Below, piece by piece: positions 45,787 to 54,468 of a stretch of 64,000 nucleotides of DNA. The position numbers and the translations under genes are program-made. The notes below the pieces were generated by a model. That model was not told where the DNA came from, made no database searches, and saw nothing but the letters and a program-made list of their open reading frames with translations. The DNA is from Endozoicomonas sp965199185 (GTDB taxonomy: Bacteria > Pseudomonadota > Gammaproteobacteria > Pseudomonadales > Endozoicomonadaceae), in assembly GCA_965199185.1 (NCBI GenBank), contig CBDAQW010000031.1, positions 1 to 64,000 on the forward strand. The letters are read 5' to 3'. Every line of letters starts with the position of its first letter. Positions within the stretch are counted from its first letter, which is position 1.

Positions 45787-47787
45787 ATGTCATCACGTCG
45801 TGAGCTAGCCAATGCCATCCGCGCCCTCAGCATGGACGCCGTCCAGAAAGCCAAATCCGGTCACCCCGGTGCCCCAATGGGGATGGCTGATATCGCCGAG
45901 GTTTTGTGGCGCGATTACCTGAACCACAACCCAAACAACCCTGAGTGGGCTGACCGCGATCGCTTTGTTCTGTCTAATGGTCATGGTTCCATGTTGCTTT
46001 ACTCTCTGCTGCACCTGAGCGGATATGAGCTGTCTATTGATGATCTCAAGAACTTCCGTCAGCTGCACTCCAAAACTGCCGGTCACCCTGAATACGGTTA
46101 TGCACCTGGCATTGAAACCACGACCGGCCCTCTGGGTCAGGGCATTGCCAACGCAGTCGGTATGGCGGCGGCTGAAAAAGCACTGGCGGCTCAATTCAAC
46201 CGTGAGGGCCACGACATCGTTGACCATAACACCTATGTATTCCTGGGTGATGGCTGCATGATGGAAGGTATTTCTCACGAGGTTTGCTCTCTGGCCGGCA
46301 CTCTGGGTCTGGGCAAACTGATCGCTTTCTACGACGACAACGGCATCTCCATCGATGGTGAAGTAGAAGGCTGGTTCACCGACGATACTGTTAAGCGTTT
46401 TGAAGCCTACAACTGGCACGTTGTTCCAGCTGTTGACGGACACGATCCTGAAGCCATCAAAGCGGCTATCGAAGCAGCTCGTGCAGAAACCGACAAACCA
46501 ACCCTGATCTGCTGCAAGACCATCATCGGCTTTGGTTCTCCAAACAAAGAAGGCAAGGAAGACTGCCATGGCGCCCCTCTTGGTGATGAAGAAATCAAAC
46601 TGACTCGTGAGCGTCTGGGCTGGAACCACGCACCATTTGAAGTCCCTGCTGACATCTACAGCCACTGGGATGCCAAAGAAGCCGGTGCTGCCAAAGAAAG
46701 CAGCTGGAACGAAAAGTTTGAAGCTTATAAAGCCGCGTATCCTGAACTGGCCGCTGAGTTTGTTCGTCGCCAGAAGGGCGAACTGCCAGCCGACTTCAAC
46801 GAACAAGCTCTGACTTACATCAAGTCCTGCCAGGAAGAAGGCGAGAAAGTGGCCAGCCGTAAAGCGTCTCAGAACACCTTGAACGCATACGGTCCTCTAC
46901 TGCCAGAACTGCTGGGCGGCTCTGCTGACCTGGCTGGCTCTAACCTGACTATCTGGAAAGGTTCAAAAGGCATCAAGCGTGAAGACGCTAACGGCAACTA
47001 CTTGTTCTACGGTGTACGTGAATTCGGTATGAGCGCCATGATGAACGGTATTGCTCTACACGGTGGATTTGTACCTTATGGTGCAACCTTCATGGTATTT
47101 ATGGAATATGCGTGCAATGCCGTACGTATGGCTGCCATCATGAAGCAGCGCTCTATTTTTGTTTACACCCACGACTCCATTGGTCTGGGTGAAGATGGCC
47201 CAACTCACCAGCCCGTTGAACAAATGGCCAGCCTGCGTGTTACTCCAAATGTGAACGCCTGGCGTCCATGTGACACTGTAGAATCTGCTGTTGCATGGAA
47301 ACACGCTATCCAGCGTGAAGATGGTCCATCGGCTCTGGTATTCTCCCGTCAGGGTCTGAAGTGTCAGCCTCGTAATGCTGAGCAGCTCGCTAACATTGAA
47401 CGCGGCGGTTACATCCTGAAAGATTGCGAAGGCACGCCTGACGTCATCCTGATGGCAACCGGCTCTGAAGTAGAAATGGTGATGAATGCTGAAGCCGAAC
47501 TGACAGCTAAAGGTCGTAAGGTTCGTGTGGTTTCCATGCCTTCTACTGATGTATTCGATGCTCAGGATGCTGAATACAAACAGAGCGTACTGCCTATCGA
47601 AGTTCCGGCTCGTGTAGCTGTTGAGGCCGCTGCTGCTGACTTCTGGTACAAGTATGTAGGTCTGGACGGTCGTATCATCGGTATGACCAGCTTCGGTGAG
47701 TCTGCCCCAGCTGAAGACCTGTTCCCATACTTCGGCTTTACCGTTGAAAACGTAGTGGCTGCTGCAGAAGATATGCTGGATATCTAA
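45787..47787 (+). CDS. tkt: Transketolase
   Basis: Transketolase moves two-carbon units between sugar phosphates in the non-oxidative pentose phosphate pathway. The 666-residue protein has the thiamine pyrophosphate motif GDGCMMEGISHE near residue 155 continuing to DDNGISIDG, the N-terminal AKSGHPGAPMGMADIAEVLW and the second-domain VYTHDSIGLGEDGPTHQPVE near 460. Codon use is noticeably more biased than in neighbours, as expected of a highly expressed gene. AGGAG lies upstream of the ATG. TATAGA/TAGAAT at about 45702-45710 could be its -10 element. epd and pgk follow after an insertion. Confidence 0.95.
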   Translation: MSSRRELANAIRALSMDAVQKAKSGHPGAPMGMADIAEVLWRDYLNHNPNNPEWADRDRFVLSNGHGSMLLYSLLHLSGYELSIDDLKNFRQLHSKTAGHPEYGYAPGIETTTGPLGQGIANAVGMAAAEKALAAQFNREGHDIVDHNTYVFLGDGCMMEGISHEVCSLAGTLGLGKLIAFYDDNGISIDGEVEGWFTDDTVKRFEAYNWHVVPAVDGHDPEAIKAAIEAARAETDKPTLICCKTIIGFGSPNKEGKEDCHGAPLGDEEIKLTRERLGWNHAPFEVPADIYSHWDAKEAGAAKESSWNEKFEAYKAAYPELAAEFVRRQKGELPADFNEQALTYIKSCQEEGEKVASRKASQNTLNAYGPLLPELLGGSADLAGSNLTIWKGSKGIKREDANGNYLFYGVREFGMSAMMNGIALHGGFVPYGATFMVFMEYACNAVRMAAIMKQRSIFVYTHDSIGLGEDGPTHQPVEQMASLRVTPNVNAWRPCDTVESAVAWKHAIQREDGPSALVFSRQGLKCQPRNAEQLANIERGGYILKDCEGTPDVILMATGSEVEMVMNAEAELTAKGRKVRVVSMPSTDVFDAQDAEYKQSVLPIEVPARVAVEAAAADFWYKYVGLDGRIIGMTSFGESAPAEDLFPYFGFTVENVVAAAEDMLDI

Positions 47788-47811
47788 TACTCTGTCGGCT
47801 TCTGCTCCGTC

Positions 47812-47852
47812 GTAGGTTGGCTTCCGCCCGAAGGGCAGAAGCCAACAAAAAA
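47812..47852 (+). repeat. Dispersed palindromic repeat after tkt
   Basis: GTAGGTTGGCTTCCGCCCG followed by AAGGGCAGAAGCCAACAAAA is the best-formed copy of the window's repeat family, 25 bp past the tkt stop; its stem probably terminates tkt transcription. Confidence 0.7.
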
Positions 47853-47856
47853 GCCC

Positions 47857-48015
47857 TCAAACCACTCCACACCTCCACAAAGCCAGCCCGAAGTATGCTG
47901 ATGATTTTGCAGCCTCCTGCCTGATTTTCAGGTGCAGGTAGTCAAGGTCATTGTAACCACAGGCCTTGTAAATTATTCGCTTGATGACACCATTGAAGGC
48001 TAAGTCTGTTGCAAC
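47857..48015 (-). pseudogene. Transposase C-terminal fragment (ISL3-like)
   Basis: The minus strand reads AFNGVIKRIIYKACGYNDLD then YLHLKIRQEAAKSSAYFGLA and stops at 47857. The IKRIIYKACGYNDLDYLHLKI segment resembles the end of ISL3-type transposases (helix after the catalytic Glu). There is no start, and the upstream part is another unrelated fragment, so it is a relic. Confidence 0.4.
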
Positions 48016-48037
48016 CCCTCACTTTTGATCAGTCAAC

Positions 48038-48240
48038 CTATAAAAGCCCCATCTTTCTTCGCCGCTCGAATAATTTACTGGAACGCCAGCCATCAGCAGA
48101 TTTATTCAAGCTTGCACCTTCCGTATCCTGTCGTTTAAGTGCGCGCTGCAAGCCTTCGACATACAAAGCCTTGATTTCATTTTGTTGTTTCAAGGCTTCG
48201 GGAATAGAGCCATATAACTCTTGAATTTTTGTACTGTGCT
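48038..48240 (-). pseudogene. C-terminal remnant of an unidentified gene
   Basis: A minus-strand frame ending at TAG 48038-48040 encodes a charged helical tail (EALKQQNEIKALYVEGLQRA, then SADGWRSSKLFERRRKMGLL). It has no start and meets an in-frame stop near 48245, where the IS5 fragment begins on the other strand. The parent gene is not recognised. Confidence 0.35.
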
Positions 48241-48244
48241 CTAT

Positions 48245-48382
48245 CTACTCAAAAGCCGCTGTCAGTGGCGCATGACCCTCAAAGATTTCCCAAAATGGCG
48301 GACAGTTCACTCTTATTTCCAGCAGTGGAGTGAATCCCGTGGTGATGGCGAACCAAGCTTACTTGAGCATGCTTTAGAAGCT
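48245..48382 (+). pseudogene. IS5-type transposase fragment
   Basis: Plus-strand codons read SRCQWRMTLKDFPKWRTVHS, then YFQQWSE and PSLLEHAL, matching the N-terminal region of IS5-group transposases (CQWRxLPxDFPxWxTVxxYFxxW). Only about 45 residues remain; neither the start nor the DDE catalytic part is present. The fragment runs into the left arm of an inverted-repeat element at 48374. Confidence 0.6.
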
Positions 48383-48539
48383 GTTCATGATCTTGTTGTA
48401 GGCTGCAAATGCCGATAAGCAGTCTCTGAATAACGTTCTCATTCGTTACATAGCACCACTATGTTCCTCATGAGACCGTTATTCAGAGACGATTTCTCGT
48501 CATTTTCACTATCAACAAGAGATCATGAATAGCTTCTTA
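48374..48539. repeat. Nested inverted-repeat element (MITE-like)
   Basis: The outer arms are TTAGAAGCTGTTCATGATC at 48374 and GATCATGAATAGCTTCTTA ending at 48539; inner arms GTCTCTGAATAACG (48422-48435) and CGTTATTCAGAGAC (48477-48490) are perfect. A third stem (ACATAGCACCACTATGT) sits in the centre. Nothing is coded. Nested dyads over 166 bp suggest a folded non-autonomous element. The remaining 48540-48666 is AT-rich and should hold the promoter of the next gene. Confidence 0.6.
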
Positions 48540-48666
48540 GATGGTTGGGTACTTATATATTGCTATTTGAGATTATGGCAAAATTTAAAATAGCTTTTTA
48601 AGCTTACAATCGATGTAGAATCATTATCTGCCGACATTAATTATTCCAACTCAGGCTTAACAAAAG

Positions 48667-49908
48667 ATGAGTATTTCTATAGCAACCAGAAGCGAACGCT
48701 TTTTTCTGGTGCTAACACTCGGGGCGTTAACAGCCCTCGGGCCAATGGCTATTGATCTGTACCTTCCAGCGCTTCCAGCTATTGCCAAAGATATGAATGA
48801 ACCACTCAGCCAGATTCAATATTCTTTGAGTGCTTACACTATTGCCTTCGCTGTCAGCCAGCTCATTTACGGCCCCCTGTCTGACCGATTTGGTCGGAGG
48901 GTTGTGATGTTCCCCGGAATCATAGGCTATGCCCTGACCAATTTTTTAGCGGCATTCTGTACTGATGCCACGCAATTGATACTGGTCAGAGTGCTTCAGG
49001 CCATGTCAGCTGGTGCCATCATGGTGACCATTCCAGCAATGATTCGGGATCTGTTTCCCAGAGAACAGGTTGCCAAAACACTGTCGTCTATTTTACTGAT
49101 AATGACGGTTGCGCCACTGGTTGCGCCTTTGCTGGGTGGACAGATGCTTAAATTTTTTGGCTGGCCAAGTCTGTTTATTCTGCTGGGTATTCTCGGTTGC
49201 CTGTCTATGGTGTTGGCTATTGTCAGGGTAAAAGAAACTCTGACAGAAGATAACCGGATGGTTGTACCTGCTGCACAACTGGCTATGAATTACCTGACCG
49301 TTATTCGTAATCGTGAAGCCATGGGCTGCATTCTTTGTCATGCTTTCTTTTTTGGCGGTATGTTTGCCTTTATTGCCGGGTCGCCATTCGTTTATATCGA
49401 TCTGTTCGGTGTTCCGGCGGAACAATATGGTCTGCTGTTTGGTGCAAACATTGTAGCGATGGCGTTCACCAACACCCTCAATATGCGCCTTATTGGGCAA
49501 TTCCAGCTATTTTCCATCTTTCGATTTGGTTGCATTCTGGCTGCGCTTGGATCATTTACGCTATTACTGAATGTATCTCTGGATATTGCCGGCCTGGCGG
49601 GCATTATGCTGCCAATTAGTGTTTCCATTGCCTGCATGGGCTTCACAGGTCCTAACTCTAATGCATTGGCTTTAGCACATTTTCCAAAATCAGCAGGTAC
49701 TGCCAATGCGCTGGCAGGCGCACTACGTTTTACTATTGGTGGTATTTCTTCGGCTATGGTCGGTTTACTTCATGATGGTACAGCCATGCCTATGGCGATT
49801 GTGATGGCAGTTTCCAGTTTGTTTTCCGTTTTGTCATTATTACTGATTAAAAATGCGGGTCAGCCACTTCCTGACACAGAGACTGAGGTTCAATCGGAAA
49901 TAGCCTGA
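48667..49908 (+). CDS. Bcr/CflA-type MFS drug exporter
   Basis: The 413-residue inner-membrane protein has 12 predicted helices and the marks of the DHA1 Bcr/CflA group: MAIDLYLPALPAIAKDM near residue 27, the loop 2-3 motif GPLSDRFGRR near 69, and RVLQAMSAGAIMVTIPAMIR near 107. Members export bicyclomycin, chloramphenicol or similar compounds by proton antiport; the substrate here is unknown. It sits with the transposase debris between tkt and epd, genes that are adjacent in pseudomonads, so it may be part of an insertion. Confidence 0.88.
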   Translation: MSISIATRSERFFLVLTLGALTALGPMAIDLYLPALPAIAKDMNEPLSQIQYSLSAYTIAFAVSQLIYGPLSDRFGRRVVMFPGIIGYALTNFLAAFCTDATQLILVRVLQAMSAGAIMVTIPAMIRDLFPREQVAKTLSSILLIMTVAPLVAPLLGGQMLKFFGWPSLFILLGILGCLSMVLAIVRVKETLTEDNRMVVPAAQLAMNYLTVIRNREAMGCILCHAFFFGGMFAFIAGSPFVYIDLFGVPAEQYGLLFGANIVAMAFTNTLNMRLIGQFQLFSIFRFGCILAALGSFTLLLNVSLDIAGLAGIMLPISVSIACMGFTGPNSNALALAHFPKSAGTANALAGALRFTIGGISSAMVGLLHDGTAMPMAIVMAVSSLFSVLSLLLIKNAGQPLPDTETEVQSEIA

Positions 49909-49931
49909 TTGTTCTGTAAACCCCCTTTTGG

Positions 49932-49974
49932 GACTTCGCCCTTATCGGGGTCTGCTTTGCGGACTCCGGTCTAC
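49932..49974 (-). repeat. Second-type palindromic repeat
   Basis: On the minus strand: GTAGACCGGAGTCCGCAAAG then CAGACCCCGATAAGGG. GGAGTC and GACCCC pair around a CGCAAAGCA loop. It shares the GTAG...CGG start and hairpin plan of the main repeat family but differs in sequence. Position: between the exporter gene and epd. Confidence 0.5.
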
Positions 49975-50030
49975 GCATCTCTCCTACAGTCATTTATACT
50001 CGTTTGTCTTTTCTCTGTGCAGGAAATGCT

Positions 50031-51053
50031 ATGACATTCAGGGTTGCCATTAATGGTTATGGTCGGATTGGCCAATGTGTACTGCGTGCATTGTATGAAA
50101 ACGACTATCGCCGTGATATGGAAATTGTCGCTATCAATGAGCTTGCCAATATTGAAACCCTGACTTACCTGACACGCTATGACACAACACATGGTCGATT
50201 CCCTGCTGAAATTTCTCATAATGGTAAGCAACTCTTAGTAAAAGACGATCGGATTCATATTTACAACGAAGCTGACCCTGCCAAACTGAATTGGAAAGCT
50301 TTGGATATTGATCTGTTGCTTGAATGTTCGGGTGCTTTCAAAGATCGGGCAACAGCAGAACGTCATCTGGAAAGCGGCGCACCAAGATTATTATTCTCCC
50401 AACCTGCTCAGTCCGATGTGGATGCCACTATCGTTTATGGCATTAACCAGCATCAGATAAAATCAGAACATCGAGTTGTCTCCAGTGCATCCTGCACCAC
50501 CAATTGTATTGTGCCGGTACTGAAAACATTAAATGATGCTGTAGGAATTGAGCACGGTATCATGACCACCATTCACTCAGCCATGAATGATCAACCTGTC
50601 ATTGACGCCTATCACCAGACCGATATGCGGCTAACGCGTAGTGCCTTGCAATCCATTATTCCAGTTGATACGGGTTTGGCAAAAGGCATCGATCGACTAC
50701 TGCCAGAACTGGCCGGGTGCTTCAAAGCTAACTCAGTCAGAGTTCCAACTATTAATGTGTCCTGTATCGATCTGACTCTTGAGATGAGTAAAGCTACTAC
50801 AGAAGGCGACATCAACCGAATTTTACACAATGCCACCTTTGGTCATCTGGAAGGCATTCTGGGCTTTAGCAATGAACCTCATGCTTCCACTGATTTTAAT
50901 CACGACACTCGCTCCTGTGTGGTGGATGGCACACAAACGCAAGTTTGTGGGGGTAAAATGGTCAAACTGCTCTGCTGGTTTGATAACGAATGGGGCTTTG
51001 CCAATCGTATGCTGGATGTGTCTCAGCATTGGCTAAACCGGGTTTGCAGCTGA
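50031..51053 (+). CDS. epd: D-erythrose-4-phosphate dehydrogenase
   Basis: Epd oxidises erythrose 4-phosphate to 4-phosphoerythronate for pyridoxal phosphate synthesis. The 340-residue protein is of the GAPDH family: NAD-binding VAINGYGRIGQCVLRALYE at the N-terminus, catalytic Cys in SSASCTTNC near 150, and IPVDTGLAKGIDRLLPELAG. The segment EIVAINELANIETLTYLTRY and position before pgk point to Epd rather than glycolytic GapA. The ATG at 50031 has AGGAA upstream; a start at 50004 would be less well supported. Confidence 0.88.
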   Translation: MTFRVAINGYGRIGQCVLRALYENDYRRDMEIVAINELANIETLTYLTRYDTTHGRFPAEISHNGKQLLVKDDRIHIYNEADPAKLNWKALDIDLLLECSGAFKDRATAERHLESGAPRLLFSQPAQSDVDATIVYGINQHQIKSEHRVVSSASCTTNCIVPVLKTLNDAVGIEHGIMTTIHSAMNDQPVIDAYHQTDMRLTRSALQSIIPVDTGLAKGIDRLLPELAGCFKANSVRVPTINVSCIDLTLEMSKATTEGDINRILHNATFGHLEGILGFSNEPHASTDFNHDTRSCVVDGTQTQVCGGKMVKLLCWFDNEWGFANRMLDVSQHWLNRVCS

Positions 51054-51311
51054 CAAAACAGAACATTTTGAGCCTCGATTATTACCGCATAAACACACAA
51101 CCCTGCAGCTTTTTGTGGGGTTTCGTGAATCCCTGAAAACCATGTTGATTCAGATCATATAGCGGTTTACAACCGTATATGACCCGTTTGATATATGCTA
51201 TTGTCCACACCGAATTTACTCTTTCCCGAACCAAAAACAGTTGGTTTGAAACTTCAGACCCCTCTGTTTTTGATACCGTTTTCGTAGTGGATGCATTAAA
51301 GAGAGCTCTGC

Positions 51312-52475
51312 ATGAACGTCCTAAAAATGACTGACCTGGATCTGGCTGGCAAGCGTGTTCTGATCCGTGAAGACCTCAACGTACCGGTAAAAAATGGCAA
51401 GGTAACCAGCGATGCCCGCATCCTGGCTTCTCTGCCAACCATCAAACTGGCTCTGGAAGCCGGTGCAAAAGTGATGGCGACTTCTCACCTGGGTCGTCCA
51501 ACTGAAGGTGAATACGCTGAAGAATTCTCCCTGAAACCAGTTGCTGATTACATCGGCGACTTACTGGGCAAAGAAGTTCGCCTAATCAAAGACTGGGTTG
51601 ACGGTGGTTTTGAAGTGGCTGCTGGCGAACTGGTTATTCTGGAAAACGTCCGCTTTAACGTTGGTGAGAAAAAAGACAGCGAAGAGCTGTCCAAAAAAAT
51701 GGCGGCTCTGTGCGACGTTTATGTAATGGACGCTTTTGGTACTGCTCACCGTGCTCAGGCTTCTACTCACGGTGTGGGTAAGTTTGCTTCTGTTGCCTGT
51801 GCCGGTCCTCTGCTGGCTGGTGAGCTGGAAGCTCTGGGCAAAGCCATGGACAAACCTGAGCGCCCAATGACGGCGATTGTGGGTGGTTCTAAAGTATCAA
51901 CCAAACTGACCGTTCTGGAATCTTTGTCTACCGTGTGCGACCAGCTGATCGTTGGTGGTGGCATTGCTAATACCTTCCTGGCGGCGGCTGGCAAGAATGT
52001 GGGCAAGTCTCTGTACGAAGCAGACCTGATTCCTCAAGCCAAAGAGCTGATGGCAAAGTGCAACATTCCAATGCCTGTTGACGTGGTATGTGGCAAGAAG
52101 TTTGACGAGAACGAGCCAGCTATCATCAAGTCCGTTGATGAAGTACAAGACGATGACATGATTTTCGACGTCGGTCCGGAAACTCAGAAGCTGTTTGCTA
52201 AAGTATTGACCGAAGCAAAAACCGTTCTGTGGAATGGTCCCGTTGGCGTATTTGAATTCGATCAGTTCGGCGAAGGCACTCACTCCATGTCACTGGCGAT
52301 TGCTGAATCGTCTGCTTTCTCTATTGCGGGCGGTGGTGACACTCTGGCGGCTATCGACAAATACCAGATCAAAGACAAGGTATCTTACATCTCTACTGGT
52401 GGTGGTGCTTTCCTGGAATTCGTAGAAGGCAAGAAACTGCCTGCTGTTGCCATGCTGGAAGAAGCAGCTAAATAA
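51312..52475 (+). CDS. pgk: Phosphoglycerate kinase
   Basis: Pgk interconverts 1,3-bisphosphoglycerate and ADP with 3-phosphoglycerate and ATP. The 387-residue product has VLIREDLNVPVKNGKV near residue 18, the substrate-binding SHLGRPTEGEYAEEFSL near 59, AIVGGSKVSTKLTVLESL near 185 and the C-terminal GGGDTLAAIDK. Codon use is strongly biased, as in tkt. The 258-bp gap after epd suggests its own promoter. In many relatives fba follows; it does not here. Confidence 0.96.
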   Translation: MNVLKMTDLDLAGKRVLIREDLNVPVKNGKVTSDARILASLPTIKLALEAGAKVMATSHLGRPTEGEYAEEFSLKPVADYIGDLLGKEVRLIKDWVDGGFEVAAGELVILENVRFNVGEKKDSEELSKKMAALCDVYVMDAFGTAHRAQASTHGVGKFASVACAGPLLAGELEALGKAMDKPERPMTAIVGGSKVSTKLTVLESLSTVCDQLIVGGGIANTFLAAAGKNVGKSLYEADLIPQAKELMAKCNIPMPVDVVCGKKFDENEPAIIKSVDEVQDDDMIFDVGPETQKLFAKVLTEAKTVLWNGPVGVFEFDQFGEGTHSMSLAIAESSAFSIAGGGDTLAAIDKYQIKDKVSYISTGGGAFLEFVEGKKLPAVAMLEEAAK

Positions 52476-52507
52476 ACGACACCAATCCACTATGATTGAT
52501 GTCGTTT
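52474..52507 (+). terminator. Terminator after pgk
   Basis: AAACGACACCAATC and GATTGATGTCGTTT pair (one wobble) around CACTAT, starting inside the pgk stop codon; a weak T-rich tail (ATGCTGG) follows. A second hairpin with AGGCAGG/CCTGCCT arms and an internal GTAGAGCTCTAC dyad lies at 52564-52593. Confidence 0.6.
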
Positions 52508-52854
52508 ATGCTGGCCGGCTTACACCATAGGTAAAGCGGGTCACATGGCTGTGCTGGAAGTAAAGGCAGGTGGTAGAGCTCTACTCCCTGCCTTCATAAC
52601 TTTTTAATCCTTTTTCAAAATTATCAATCCTTTTTCGTTCATATCTTGTTCATGTTACGTTGTGTAACTCTGGTAGAATAGACCTCTCTTCTTCTAGCTC
52701 AGGGAAACCTCCCCCTTGTTTTTTTCAATTGGCACTGTCGCTTTTCAACGTCAGTTACTTATAATCAGCGCTTTGCCTGAGACTTACTTATCCCGCCTGG
52801 GTTCAAAAGACAGCATGGGTGTACTACCAAAAAAAATAACAAGGATGGATTCTG
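52508..52854. other. Leader and promoter region of the NusG-like gene
   Basis: This 347-bp gap starts with two hairpins and continues as a T-rich stretch. A TAGAAT (52675-52680) could be a -10 element, with the corresponding -35 near TTGTTC/TTACGT. If so, the transcript has a leader of about 170 bases. No ops-like element was recognised. Confidence 0.35.
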
Positions 52855-53475
52855 ATGTCTGAGTTTGAGACGTTACGTTCTGGCTGGTATCTGATTAAGA
52901 CAAAAGTAAGAGAAGAACTGAGGGCCGCTACCCATCTTGAAAACCAAGAGTTCGAAGCCTATTGCCCGCAGTACCTGGAAAAGGGCAAAGAAGTCATACT
53001 CTTTCCTGGCTACCTGTTTCTCCGACTCTGCAAAGGCGATCTGGAACGTTATCATAAAATTCGCTCAACCCGTGGCGTATCAGGTATCGTCACTTTCAAC
53101 AAAATGCATCAAAAAAGTATGCGCTCCGGACAGGGGGACACTCACTGTAAGCAGCGACAGCAAGCGATGCTCCCACAGCCAATTCCCACGGGAGAAAAAA
53201 TCATTTCTGACATTGAAGCGATTATCTGGAGTCTGAACGGTTGCAAGAAAGAAGACAAACCAGATAGTCTGGCGTTTAATGAAGGAGAAGAAGCGGTTCA
53301 CAAAGGTAATCTGTTTAAACATCTGAAGCTCACCTTCATGCGTGGTATGAAAGTGGATCGGGGGCTGTTTTTAGTTGAATACATTCAAAGCATAAGAACC
53401 AAAGATGGGGTTGAAGACCAGGTCGTTTCCAAACAGACCATGGAAATCCCTTATAAAGAGGTCGAAAAAGTTTGA
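52855..53475 (+). CDS. NusG/RfaH-family transcription factor paralogue
   Basis: The 206-residue protein begins with an NGN domain (GWYLIKTKVREELRAATHLE, then EVILFPGYLFLRLCKGD; the LFPGYLF signature is typical of NusG and RfaH). A KOW-like C-terminal part (about residues 141-206) ends in PYKEVEKV, like NusG. Between them is a 45-residue basic segment without a NusG counterpart (SMRSGQGDTHCKQRQQAM and on). The housekeeping nusG normally sits with secE and rplK, so this is a specialised paralogue, probably an antiterminator for selected operons. It overlaps the next gene by four bases. AAGGA precedes the ATG. Confidence 0.75.
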   Translation: MSEFETLRSGWYLIKTKVREELRAATHLENQEFEAYCPQYLEKGKEVILFPGYLFLRLCKGDLERYHKIRSTRGVSGIVTFNKMHQKSMRSGQGDTHCKQRQQAMLPQPIPTGEKIISDIEAIIWSLNGCKKEDKPDSLAFNEGEEAVHKGNLFKHLKLTFMRGMKVDRGLFLVEYIQSIRTKDGVEDQVVSKQTMEIPYKEVEKV

Positions 53476-54416
53476 TTGACCCTGGCAGACTTAAACGAGA
53501 ATTAAAACCGCTCTCTGATGGCAAAGCGCCTCATTCTACTACAGAAAAAGCCTATTTTCGTTACTATGGTCTGCAGCCAGAAGAACAGTTTGCAAACATC
53601 TCTCATCGCTTTGGTTATGTGGACAGCTGCGACTACCGAATTGTCGGCCATCTTTTCCAACAGCCAGAGGCGAAGGGTACCTGGTTTGTTCTGCACGGTT
53701 ATTATGATCATTCAGGTTTGATGACCAACATCATCCATTTTTTTCTTGAGCAAGGGTTTGATGTGCTGGTCTTTGACCTTCCGGGTCATGGGTTATCCAG
53801 TGGACAGCCGGCCACTATCCCGGACTTTTCAGTTTATAGCCTGATTCTGGAAGATTTATACAACTATTGCCGTTCATTCATTACGACACCGGTTCACGCT
53901 TTTGGGCAAAGTACCGGTGGAGCCATTATCACTGATTTTCTTCTTGAAAAATCACGCCTGAAACAAGCCTTACTGTTTGATCAGCTGGTTCTGTCGGCAC
54001 CGCTGATCAGACCTTACCTCTGGGCACTCAGTCGTTTTCAGTTTTATCTTGTTCGCCCTTTTTTACGACAAGTTCCACGTAAGTTCACCAACAACTCAAG
54101 AGACGAAGCATTTCTCAAAAAAGCCCATGAGGATGTATTAACCGCCAGAGTTCTACCCACTCAATGGGTTGCCTCCCTTGATCGCTGGATTCGACGAATT
54201 GAATCCAGCCCAATCAACATCAACCGAACCCCGCTGATAATACAGGGAACTCAGGACACAACGGTTGATGCCAACTACAATATCGCCCAACTGCAAAAGC
54301 TCTACAATAACCCCAATGTGCTATGGCTTGAAAATGCACGACACCACCTGCCTAATGAGCTGAAAGAAACCAGAGATTTCTACACTCACTGGCTGGCCGA
54401 AAATATTAATGATTAG
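53472..54416 (+). CDS. Alpha/beta hydrolase (lysophospholipase-like)
   Basis: The 314-residue protein belongs to the Hydrolase_4 / monoacylglycerol lipase type: FVLHGYYDHSG (oxyanion region), FDLPGHGLSSG, nucleophile elbow GQSTGG near residue 148, acid in IIQGTQDTTVD and catalytic His in ENARHHLPNE. No signal peptide. The only start in frame is TTG at 53472, which overlaps the stop of the upstream gene (TTGA), so translation is probably coupled. The substrate, likely a lysolipid or acylglycerol, is inferred from the family. Confidence 0.75.
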   Translation: MIDPGRLKRELKPLSDGKAPHSTTEKAYFRYYGLQPEEQFANISHRFGYVDSCDYRIVGHLFQQPEAKGTWFVLHGYYDHSGLMTNIIHFFLEQGFDVLVFDLPGHGLSSGQPATIPDFSVYSLILEDLYNYCRSFITTPVHAFGQSTGGAIITDFLLEKSRLKQALLFDQLVLSAPLIRPYLWALSRFQFYLVRPFLRQVPRKFTNNSRDEAFLKKAHEDVLTARVLPTQWVASLDRWIRRIESSPININRTPLIIQGTQDTTVDANYNIAQLQKLYNNPNVLWLENARHHLPNELKETRDFYTHWLAENIND

Positions 54417-54468
54417 GATTTATTGCTTATAATTCCGAGCATAATTCCATAAAGGACTACTCCTGATA

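Noticed and set aside
45805..46806. 333-codon minus-strand frame
   Set aside because: It is antisense to tkt, which has strong codon bias that leaves the opposite strand open.
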